15,906 bases of DNA from Thermoplasmata archaeon (lineage in GTDB: Archaea; Thermoplasmatota; Thermoplasmata; Thermoplasmatales; Thermoplasmataceae). This document shows, in pieces, positions 8,730 to 15,514 of this stretch. The translations under genes and the position numbers were made by a program. The notes below the pieces were generated by a model, which ran no database searches, was not told where the DNA came from, and was given only the letters and a program-made list of their open reading frames with translations. The stretch spans positions 1 to 15,906 of the forward strand of contig JAKBQK010000155.1 of NCBI GenBank assembly GCA_021835265.1, written 5' to 3'. Numbering within the stretch: the first letter of the stretch is position 1; each line of letters starts with the position of its first letter.

Positions 8730-8749
8730 AAAAGCGCATAGGGAATCCT

Positions 8750-8762
8750 ATATTTAAATATT
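8750..8762 (-). promoter_or_regulatory. TATA box of the binding-protein gene
   Basis: The minus strand reads AAAATATTTAAATATAG, centred 27 bases before ATG 8729. This puts the transcription start at the ATG, so the mRNA should be leaderless. No Shine-Dalgarno is present. A purine-rich GTGAAAA upstream could act as BRE. Confidence 0.6.
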
Positions 8763-8879
8763 TTCACGAAGTTATGGGCTTTGGCTCGCTTTTTCAGAAA
8801 TTGATCCCATATTACGTGTCCTATAATTTATGCTACTTACAGATTCCAATGTGAAGATTGATTGAAACATCAATTGAAT

Positions 8880-8905
8880 AACAGTAATCTTTAACAGTAA
8901 TCTTT
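8880..8905. repeat. Perfect 13-bp tandem duplication
   Basis: AACAGTAATCTTT occurs twice head to tail (8880-8892 and 8893-8905) in the intergenic stretch between the binding protein and the ubiD-like gene. A second short direct repeat, TTGGATTAAT at 8921-8930 and 8949-8958, follows. They may be replication slippage or, less likely, operator half-sites. The whole 389-base interval 8730-9118 otherwise shows no gene I can support. Confidence 0.6.
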
Positions 8906-9118
8906 TTTAGATTCTATTCCTTGGATTAATTGAATTAACAATACTTCTTTGGATTAATGTAACAAATGTGCCAGTATTAAGGAGACTTTCTAAAACATGT
9001 AATAGAAGATTTGTGCAGAGTATAGAGATATTGTTTTTAAGAGGTGTAGGTTTATTGAAAATATCTATAAGCATCGAAATAATAAAGATTAACGCCACAA
9101 TTTGAAGAAAAACAATCC

Positions 9119-10705
9119 TTGAGGACTTTTCTAAATCAACTTTCAAGATTAGAGAATAATTCATTAAAAATTATAAACGATGAAGTTGAAATTGATTATG
9201 ATATAACTGCATATTATCTCCTTTTGAAAAAGGAAAATCCTGCCCTACTTTTCAGAAACATCAAGAATTACAAAGATTTCAGCATAGTAACCAATCTTTT
9301 AGGCTCTGAAGAGAGGGTTGCGATGGCAACAGGTTATTCAAGCATTGCAGAATTTTATAGAAACTGGAATAACGTACTTTCAAAAGATGAAACGTTTTCA
9401 TATGGCGTTTTAGAAACAAACCCACCAGTTAAGGAAGTAATATATAAAAGAAATGAAATCGATATTTTCACTTTGCCTATTACGAGACATTATAAATCAG
9501 ATGGCTCAAGATCCGGCTTCGGAAGATATATAACTTCTGGACTTGTAGTTGCTAGGGACCCACGTTCTGAAGATGTTTTAAACCTGAGTTTTACCAGAAT
9601 ACAACCATTTGATAAAGACAAGTATTCATTAGATGCGGGAAGCCATGGAAATATGTGGGAATATTTAGATTACTGTAAAAAAAATGACATAAGCCTTGAA
9701 ATGTCTGTTATTATTGGTGCCCACCCCGTATTTTATCTACTTGGTGCTGCATTTACCAAAAACGAATACGCAAAAGCCAATCATATTATTAACTTTAGTT
9801 ATACGTCAGGTTTCTCAAATAATCTGCCAGTACCATCAGATTCAGAGATAGTTATAGAGGCTGTTTGCCATCCGGATGAAACATACGAAGAAGGTCCATT
9901 TGCCGAGTATACTGGTTACATGGGGCAAGATTCTACAAGGAACGTAGCACATGTGAAATCGATTATGTCTAGGAAGAATCCGATCTACTACGACATACAA
10001 CCTTCAAATTCTGCTGAGCATATTAACCTTTTTTCATTGTCTAGATCGGCATCTATCATAAATTCGCTAGAGAGATTTATGCCTAAAGGTCCTAAATACA
10101 ATGTTGTATGGCCACATTATGGGTCGAGGTTCCTTACCCTTGGTTGTGTTGATAATGCTAATGAAGCCATCACTAAGCAATTTGGGCTCGGCATAATTGG
10201 AACGGAGTCACTTTGGAGTAAGATTGTATTTATGAATATTGGGAGAACCGATCTAAATCTTGAGAGATGCCTCATCAATCTTGCAGAGACAGATATTCTA
10301 AATGATAATAATGTCATGTTGTTCAAAAATATGTTCATAATAAGTTCAGACATGACATCTGACAAAAATAGAACGGTTGGAAAAATACTTTTTATAACGT
10401 CAGGAAGTAACGCTGAAATTTCTAAGAATTTTGACAACGACGCTGCTGAAATAACATGTGGTGACTCTAAAGTAGTTATTTCGTATAAAAAACAGAGTTA
10501 TGGAAACGTCAACATACAGATGGCGGAAGATGTTGATCTATCTAAACCAGACGAGATAGGCTGGGCTCTTGCCACACGCGTTAATCCCCAATTTGACATT
10601 AAGGTCGAAAGCAATAAGATATTTGTAAAAGTCAATAGGAACCACCCAGAAATTCCAACGATACCGAACTACATAATAGACAATGTCAGGAAAAAGATTA
10701 AATAA
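9119..10705 (+). CDS. UbiD-family (prenylated-FMN-dependent) decarboxylase
   Basis: Reversible decarboxylase of the UbiD/Fdc fold, cytoplasmic, acting on aromatic or alpha,beta-unsaturated acids with prenyl-FMN supplied by UbiX. The TTG at 9119 is the best start: RTFLNQLSRLENNSLKI matches the typical family opening with no earlier in-frame ATG. Length 528 is normal. Key residues: Asn155 and Arg160 (NLSFTR), His176 (AGSH), and the EGPFAE motif with Glu258 and Glu263, matching the Asn, Arg, Glu, Glu set that binds metal/cofactor and does catalysis in characterised members. EYTGYMG follows as expected. So it should be active. The substrate is not deducible; quinone biosynthesis or breakdown of an aromatic acid are both possible. 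No ubiX is in the window. The next gene, on the same strand 454 bases downstream, encodes an LLM oxidoreductase with its own promoter, so a common pathway is only a guess. Confidence 0.9.
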   Translation: MRTFLNQLSRLENNSLKIINDEVEIDYDITAYYLLLKKENPALLFRNIKNYKDFSIVTNLLGSEERVAMATGYSSIAEFYRNWNNVLSKDETFSYGVLETNPPVKEVIYKRNEIDIFTLPITRHYKSDGSRSGFGRYITSGLVVARDPRSEDVLNLSFTRIQPFDKDKYSLDAGSHGNMWEYLDYCKKNDISLEMSVIIGAHPVFYLLGAAFTKNEYAKANHIINFSYTSGFSNNLPVPSDSEIVIEAVCHPDETYEEGPFAEYTGYMGQDSTRNVAHVKSIMSRKNPIYYDIQPSNSAEHINLFSLSRSASIINSLERFMPKGPKYNVVWPHYGSRFLTLGCVDNANEAITKQFGLGIIGTESLWSKIVFMNIGRTDLNLERCLINLAETDILNDNNVMLFKNMFIISSDMTSDKNRTVGKILFITSGSNAEISKNFDNDAAEITCGDSKVVISYKKQSYGNVNIQMAEDVDLSKPDEIGWALATRVNPQFDIKVESNKIFVKVNRNHPEIPTIPNYIIDNVRKKIK

Positions 10706-10790
10706 ATTCATACCGAATAATGTGCCTTAATCTACCAAATATTTTCATGCATAAATTAACTTGCTTTGAGATGCCTCATGTCAAAAAATA

Positions 10791-11069
10791 TTGATTTTAG
10801 CCCCGATTAGAGATATTGGAGTTCAGTCGCTCCGCAGGGAGATGTTTGTTAATAGGATTGGATATATTGCCAGCTTAACCTAAATAAAAAAAAAGGCATG
10901 TCTCGCTATGCAACACGGCCACTACCATTAAACAGATACAAGGTTCCTCCGAATAAATTTAAGTTACTTATTGTCAGAAGAGCAAGCAAAGCGATTCAGG
11001 TATAGAATTCATGAATATGCCCATAAAGTTAGGAGCAATTTTACCGCAAAAATATTCTTAGTAAAATGA
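10791..11069 (+). pseudogene. Possible decayed coding remnant between ubiD-like and LLM genes
   Basis: The 454-base gap between the two enzymes holds one frame with two protein-like blocks: ILAPIRDIGVQSLRREMF and following residues (10794-10880), stop TAA at 10881, further stop TAA at 10929, then SYLLSEEQAKRFRYRIHEYA and following residues (about 10962-11066), ending in TGA 11067. The second block looks like a charged amphipathic helix. Both blocks are in the same frame, which would fit an old gene broken by point changes. I cannot name a family, and chance is possible. The rest of the gap shows nothing I can support besides the LLM promoter. Confidence 0.25.
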
Positions 11070-11119
11070 TTTTTGTATATGCTATCAAGCAAAATAGCAC
11101 GTATTTCAGCCAGCGCAAG

Positions 11120-11127
11120 TTTAAATA
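11120..11127 (+). promoter_or_regulatory. TATA box of the LLM oxidoreductase gene
   Basis: TTTAAATA lies 33-40 bases before ATG 11160, predicting a start of transcription near 11149 and a leader of about 11 bases. The AAAGGT at 11147-11152 could serve as a Shine-Dalgarno element if the transcript starts slightly earlier. A private promoter argues against cotranscription with the ubiD-like gene. Confidence 0.55.
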
Positions 11128-11159
11128 AAATCTTAATTATTCACTGAAAGGTAAGAGAA

Positions 11160-12161
11160 ATGGTAAAATTTGGGATAAGGTTATTGGGAACATTAGGAAA
11201 TGTAAGCCACTTACAAAAATTAGCTTCAATGGCTGAAAAAAGCGGTTTTGACGCGTGCTGGTTTGCACACGACCCATTTCAGCCGAATTCTTGGGTTAGT
11301 TCGGTTGCTGTAGCTTCCGTTACTAAAAAGATTAGCATTGGATTTAATATTAAGCCGTATACCATCGATCCTTCTGAAATTGCCACATTTGCTGCTCAGC
11401 TGGACGATTTTTCAAATGGGAGAGCTGTGATTGCACTAGGTTCCCACACTGAAAAGATGTTTGAGGAATGGATTGGACTTAAACAAAATCTGGTAGGTCT
11501 AACTAAAGAATCAGTAGAGTTAGTTCGTGGGCTTCTAGATGGTAAAATTATGGAATATAATGGTAAAATCTTTCACTGGACAAAAGAGGCTTACTTAAGG
11601 TTTAAACCTTTGAGAAACAGAATTCCAATTTATGTGCCAGGTATAGGGAAGGATATGTTTCGTTTGTCTGGGGAAATTGGTGATGGAAGCCTACCTATGG
11701 CAACACCACCCGAATCTTTCGATTATCCTATGAAATATATAAAGGAAGGGATAGAATCTGCTGGTAGAGATCCAAATTCCTTCGATTATGTCGGTTTAAT
11801 ATGGATTTATCTAGCGAATGATGGAGTCGTTGATAAAATGTCTTTAAAAAGGATAATTGCATATTTTCTACCTTATCTTGAAAAAGAAATGATTTCACAC
11901 GTCAATGTCACTGAAGATGAGATAAAGAAAATAGACTTGTTACTTTCAAAAAGAGATTACGAAGGGGCTGCTCATGCTGTGTCTGATAAAATGCTGGACC
12001 TAGCCGTATATGGTGATACTGAACAATGCATAAAAAGGATAGAAAAATTGGTTAAAAAGGGAGCAACGAGTATTTCAGTAGGTGGTCCTTTCGGTAAAAA
12101 CCCTGAACAGGCACTAGGTATAATTGGCAAGGATATTATTTCATATTTCAAAAACCAATGA
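11160..12161 (+). CDS. LLM-class (luciferase-like) oxidoreductase, methylene-tetrahydromethanopterin reductase-like
   Basis: A 333-residue TIM-barrel oxidoreductase of the bacterial luciferase superfamily, using F420 or FMN. The order of motifs is that of Mer-like proteins: GFDACWFAHDPF (29-40) at the end of strand 2; LDDFSNGRAVIALGSH (81-96), the superfamily core with SNGR; PIYVPGIGKDMFRLSGEIGDG (156-176 region); and a C-terminal block with GDTEQC (285-290) and ISVGGPFG (305-312) that fits the family's cofactor-binding C-terminal segment. Length equals the family norm (about 320-340). Mer proper reduces methylene-H4MPT in methanogens and some other archaea. Here the gene stands next to a UbiD-type decarboxylase and not to C1 genes, so a different F420- or flavin-dependent substrate is as likely. 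Start ATG 11160 is supported by the TATA position. Single-gene transcript likely. Exact cofactor and substrate unknown. Confidence 0.87.
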   Translation: MVKFGIRLLGTLGNVSHLQKLASMAEKSGFDACWFAHDPFQPNSWVSSVAVASVTKKISIGFNIKPYTIDPSEIATFAAQLDDFSNGRAVIALGSHTEKMFEEWIGLKQNLVGLTKESVELVRGLLDGKIMEYNGKIFHWTKEAYLRFKPLRNRIPIYVPGIGKDMFRLSGEIGDGSLPMATPPESFDYPMKYIKEGIESAGRDPNSFDYVGLIWIYLANDGVVDKMSLKRIIAYFLPYLEKEMISHVNVTEDEIKKIDLLLSKRDYEGAAHAVSDKMLDLAVYGDTEQCIKRIEKLVKKGATSISVGGPFGKNPEQALGIIGKDIISYFKNQ

Positions 12162-12281
12162 TTTCTGGGCTAATTATAAGTTTGGATCATCGAACTTTCA
12201 TAGGTTCTTCTTCCTAATTTAGGGTTTTGGCGTATAAGTTTTCTATTCAAACTTTAAACATTTAGTTAAAATTATCACAAA

Positions 12282-12690
12282 TTACGCAAAATTGAGGCTA
12301 TCCAATACATCTTCTCATTTATCATACAATGAACTGTGAAAAACCAAATAAGTTTGCTCTGGATCGTAAGTAAACATGAAGTACCCCGCTGAATAAGGCA
12401 ATGATTTATTTGATCTTCCACTGTTTATTGCACACCATAATCAGGTTTTCTATAAGTGATATCTTAGATTTTCTGCTCTCACTTTTCATATGATATTTTT
12501 GAAATAATTCATTGTGCGTGTAAAATAGTATTCCATTAATCCAGAGGCTTGCTTCATAAAATAAAATAGTGGATGAGTGTTCAAGGGCTAACTTATCTCT
12601 TGGTATATTATAGTTACTTCTTTTGCTTGTAAACTTAACGGACATTGACACCAAACATCTTTTCCGCTGAATAAAAAGCAAGAAGAACAC
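12282..12690 (-). pseudogene. Unrecognised small frame plus out-of-frame downstream remnant
   Basis: On the minus strand a 94-codon frame runs from GTG 12690 (or ATG 12645, 79 codons) to 12406. It is basic and aromatic in the middle (for example STILFYEASLWINGILF) and matches nothing I know. Directly after its stop, a different minus-strand frame is very protein-like: PYSAGYFMFTYDPEQTYLVF followed by a few more residues, down to TGA at 12315-12317, then EDVLDSLNFA and TAA at 12282. This combination suggests a gene broken by a frameshift near 12410 and by a TGA. Either part alone could be chance. The remaining interval 12162-12281 and 12691-12844 shows AT-rich DNA with no feature I can support. 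Confidence 0.3.
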
Positions 12691-12844
12691 AAGAACGCAT
12701 TTGTAAATATTTTAGTTAAGCATTTAGTTTAGTTATAATATCATTCAACAAGATCTGTTATTCAAATCTAACATCTTCTATTAAACAATATTATGATTCA
12801 AAGGTTGTTGGGTAAATCAAATATTTATAAGATATAAAATGAGT

Positions 12845-14317
12845 TCAAATAGCCTTTGGCGATTTAGCTGGAAGTATATTATGATTCATACGGAAGAAAT
12901 TATCAGGGTCATATTTTCCTTTTATTTCCGAAAGTCTCTGAAGATTGTTGCCGTATGCTGATCTGATTTCTGCACTTATGTTGTCGAAAGTCTGAAAATT
13001 GATATAACCTGTTTCCTCTAAATCAGGATATATGGACTTAATTTTCTTCTTTAGCGATCTTCCCCATTCAACTTGTTGGGTGTTCTCTGATGGATCTGGC
13101 CATCCGCAGTCAATGACTACCATGAAATTATTGTCTCTGGCCGAATAAGCCGTCTCGTCTGGTGCTACAAATTGTATTGCGCCGCCCGTGTGCCAGATCC
13201 CCGTTACTGCTGAATATGTAAAATTAACCTTGCTATACTCATCGATTATCAGATTAACGAAATCTTTAGTAATATCAGGGATCATAATTCCTGTTGAATA
13301 ATAATTCCATCCGTTGGGAAGGTCGTTGTCGCTGTAAGACTGTGCCCAAAGGTAGCTAGTTATACCACTATTATCGTATATTGGCTTACATAGATTCCTC
13401 AAAGGTTCGACAATCCTTTTGCCTATCTCTGGGTTTCCAGAATAAACTGATCGAACCACAACGCCCCTTTGATTTCTTAGAACAGATGGCACATTCTCAG
13501 AATCTGGGAATTTAGTGATCTGAAATTCTGCTGAAAGCTCAAGCGGTGCCTCTTCAAGCATAAAATTCCTACCATATTCAATCACAGTCTGAGCATCTCT
13601 TAGATCATATACCGTATACTGGAACATTACATCCGGTCCGACCTTGTGTAACCGGTAATAAAAGCGTGTGACTATACCGAAATTGCCCCCTGCTCCCCTT
13701 ATTGCCCAGAAGAGATCCGGATGATTGTTTTCATCTACGTAAACGAGAGAGCTGTCTGCTAGTACCATGTGTGCACCAATCAGATTATCTATAGTGAGGC
13801 CATATTTTCTTCTTAGGTGACCATATCCACCACCTAGTGTCAATCCAGCTATTCCTGTTTTTGAAACAACGCCAAATGGTGTTGCGAGTCCATAAAGCTG
13901 TGTCTCTCTATCGACGTCACCAAGAAGTGCTCCACCCTGTGCCATTGCAACCCTGCTACTTTCATCAACAAATACGCCATTCATCTTTGATAGATCAATT
14001 GTGAGCGCATCATCCATTACTGATGATCCCGTAATATTATGCCCGCCCGATTTAATTGTTGTTAGAATATTATGCTTCAACGCGAATTTTACTGCAAGTA
14101 TGACGTCATACGTTCCCCTGCATTGAATAACTGCCGCGGGTCTTTTTGCAAACATGCCGTTCCATATTTCCCTCGCGGCGTCGTAACCAGGATCTCCCTT
14201 TAGATACAGCTTACCATAGATACTGCTTGCTAGTCTCATGACCTCATCTCTCTCAACCTCAATGCTCCCAGAATCGAGTGATATAAAATTCACCACATCA
14301 GTTTCAATGTACGACAT
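12845..14317 (-). CDS. FAD-linked oxidase/dehydrogenase with BBE (berberine-bridge-like) C-terminus
   Basis: Flavoprotein of the vanillyl-alcohol-oxidase/berberine bridge superfamily that oxidises alcohols, sugars or related compounds. ATG 14317 is preferred to the TTG directly before it because the TATA box sits 27 bases upstream. Numbering from the TTG (491 aa): FAD_binding_4 region about 55-230, with SGGHN 91-95 (His94, site of 8-alpha-histidyl FAD), GIAGLTLGGGYG 156-167, and WAIRGAGGNFGIV 205-217. The C-terminal BBE segment has YGNNLQRLSEIKGKYDP (456-472) and NFFRMNHNILP. In bicovalent members a Cys precedes the GGG loop; here the sequence is GVVSKTGIAG, so only the histidyl bond is expected. 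No signal peptide, so cytoplasmic. Length is normal. Its base composition looks noticeably richer in G+C than the opp genes, hinting at a different history. Electron acceptor (oxygen or other) and substrate cannot be told. No operon partner. Confidence 0.9.
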   Translation of the reverse strand: MSYIETDVVNFISLDSGSIEVERDEVMRLASSIYGKLYLKGDPGYDAAREIWNGMFAKRPAAVIQCRGTYDVILAVKFALKHNILTTIKSGGHNITGSSVMDDALTIDLSKMNGVFVDESSRVAMAQGGALLGDVDRETQLYGLATPFGVVSKTGIAGLTLGGGYGHLRRKYGLTIDNLIGAHMVLADSSLVYVDENNHPDLFWAIRGAGGNFGIVTRFYYRLHKVGPDVMFQYTVYDLRDAQTVIEYGRNFMLEEAPLELSAEFQITKFPDSENVPSVLRNQRGVVVRSVYSGNPEIGKRIVEPLRNLCKPIYDNSGITSYLWAQSYSDNDLPNGWNYYSTGIMIPDITKDFVNLIIDEYSKVNFTYSAVTGIWHTGGAIQFVAPDETAYSARDNNFMVVIDCGWPDPSENTQQVEWGRSLKKKIKSIYPDLEETGYINFQTFDNISAEIRSAYGNNLQRLSEIKGKYDPDNFFRMNHNILPAKSPKAI

Positions 14318-14337
14318 CAAGGGGAAAACGGCAATTC

Positions 14338-14350
14338 AAAATAAAACACT
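14338..14350 (-). promoter_or_regulatory. TATA box of the BBE oxidoreductase gene
   Basis: The minus strand reads GTGTTTTATTTTG, centred about 27 bases before ATG 14317, giving a leaderless mRNA. There is no Shine-Dalgarno in front of the ATG. Confidence 0.45.
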
Positions 14351-14355
14351 TTCCC

Positions 14356-14625
14356 TCAGGTAGGATGTGTTACATTGCTCAGTTTTCTGCCAATTTTGAA
14401 CACATTCTTCAGGTTCTGGGTGAAGAGAAGTAAGTTATCTGTTCTATCATACTTCTTATGTACATTTTTCATCAAAGAATCTTTCTGTCAACGATAGAAC
14501 TTATCTCTGATATTCATGCTGTCGACAACGAATTTCACAACAGCTTCTTTACGATACTGCTGGACATTGAAAATTGCTTTACTCTCACGTGTAGCAAAGA
14601 CTTTTAAATCAGCAAGTTTAGCCAT
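14356..14625 (-). pseudogene. Broken small gene with one internal TGA
   Basis: From ATG 14625 the minus strand reads a coherent frame: MAKLADLKVFATRESKAIF, then residues ending NIRDKFYR, TGA at 14488-14490, then QKDSLMKNVHKKYDRTDN and more residues to TGA 14356-14358. In total 89 codons with one interruption and no frameshift. The composition (Lys/Arg/Asp-rich, hydrophobic periodicity) is that of a real soluble protein. A TAA stands directly before the ATG, so the frame starts there. A single G-to-A change from TGG (Trp) would explain the break. I do not recognise the family; a fragment of a transposase or other DNA-binding protein is possible but unproven. Confidence 0.45.
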
Positions 14626-14958
14626 TTATGAATGCGCTGAATAACATTTCTCAAGTAAGATTATGCCCGTGTTTATGTTATCATGTTTTTGAACCGACCT
14701 CCACCGTTTATTTACATACGAAAGAGAAAATAACGACATAAATTTTGGAAGTGTAGCTTGTACATTTCCAAAGAACAGTCTTTATATTCAAATGTGCAAC
14801 AGTATTCAATTTCACTAATGTAGAGGGTATATTCAATAGTTGAGTTTGTTCATATGGTGGATAATATGAATATTAACTTAATGCTTTAAAACACCACTAA
14901 TTTCTACATAATGAAGAATAAAAGTGGCTATTTCTTATTGAGAATTAATGTCAAGTAA
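14626..14958. other. AT-rich interval with no gene seen
   Basis: Both strands are cut up by stops. It holds one copy of the 10-mer CGCTGAATAA at 14635-14644 that recurs at 12387-12396 and 12665-12674, and nothing else I can support. Confidence 0.4.
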
Positions 14959-15198
14959 GGGGGTGCTTACATCAAATATACGCATTTCAACATCCCTAAG
15001 AAAAGGCCTTATTAGCCAATACTAAAGTTCTTCGATTATCTATTAACTCGACCGAAGCAATACAAAAATTGACAAGCGTTGTTGTTTCATATTTCCTCAG
15101 ATTACAGAACCGTAGCCGAAATCATAACAACAAAAGAGACTGGTTGGGTTATATTTCGGGTGGTCTGTAATCGACCGAGTGACAAATTTATGCTGTAA
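14959..15198 (+). pseudogene. Possible degenerate coding frame overlapping the hairpin cluster
   Basis: One plus frame reads GGAYIKYTHFNIPKKRPY, TAG (15013), PILKFFDYLLTRPKQYKN, TGA (15070), then HISSDYRTVAEI and further residues including KETGWVIFRVV, ending in TAA 15196. Eighty codons with two interruptions, no frameshift and a protein-like composition. There is no start codon or recognisable family, and the last third coincides with an inverted repeat that constrains the sequence on its own, so this remains weak. Confidence 0.22.
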
Positions 15199-15230
15199 TC
15201 GGTCACTGGGCTGATTTTCTAAGAAAGCCC
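15100..15230. repeat. Cluster of three adjacent inverted repeats (possible structured RNA or mobile-element relic)
   Basis: Hairpin 1 (15100-15172): GATTACAGA at 15100-15108 pairs with TCTGTAATC at 15164-15172; CCGAAAT at 15116-15122 pairs with ATTTCGG at 15153-15159; ATAAC at 15124-15128 pairs with GTTAT at 15148-15152; inside, CAAC 15128-15131 can alternatively pair with GTTG 15143-15146. Hairpin 2: AGTGAC at 15178-15183 with GTCACT at 15202-15207, extended to 8 of 9 with flanking CC/GG. Hairpin 3: GGGCT (15208-15212) with AGCCC (15226-15230). The nine-base word CTGTAATCG appears at 15165 and again at 15193. No gene is associated. Could be a small RNA, a MITE-like relic or a processed IS end. 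Confidence 0.5.
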
Positions 15231-15367
15231 AATCGGCAATAAAGTTTAAAAATCTCATTTATTTGAAGATATAATCTATCAAAAAATCAAAGTTCATTGG
15301 TATAGATAAGCTAAGTATTGCAGCAGATTTATAGAATCGGCCAAAAGGGTGAAAAGTATGGAATATC

Positions 15368-15432
15368 ACTAATACTATTCTTTAGGTTTTCAATTTAGTC
15401 TTTAATATATTTGCCATTAAAGTGGTATTAGT
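15368..15432. repeat. Nested inverted repeats downstream of the right-edge gene
   Basis: ACTAATAC (15368-15375) pairs perfectly with GTATTAGT (15425-15432), and inside it CTTTAAT (15400-15406) pairs with ATTAAAG (15416-15422) over a 9-base loop. The structure lies about 85 bases past the stop codon of the minus-strand gene at 15515, where it could help end or stabilise that transcript. The interval 15231-15514 shows no gene. Confidence 0.4.
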
Positions 15433-15514
15433 CAAAATGAAATTCGGTTAAAGGGAAATTCAGAAAAAATCACTGTATCCAATTTATTGGCAGAAAGATG
15501 TGCGTTATTGGTTA

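Noticed and set aside
8907..9164. Minus-strand 85-codon frame, and a plus-strand hydrophobic open frame of about 65 codons (8911-9106) without ATG
   Set aside because: The first overlaps the supported start of the ubiD-like gene; the second has no start codon, no ribosome site and no recognisable family, so both are left as chance in AT-rich DNA.
10117..10437. Minus-strand frame inside the ubiD-like gene
   Set aside because: Antisense shadow of a conserved enzyme.
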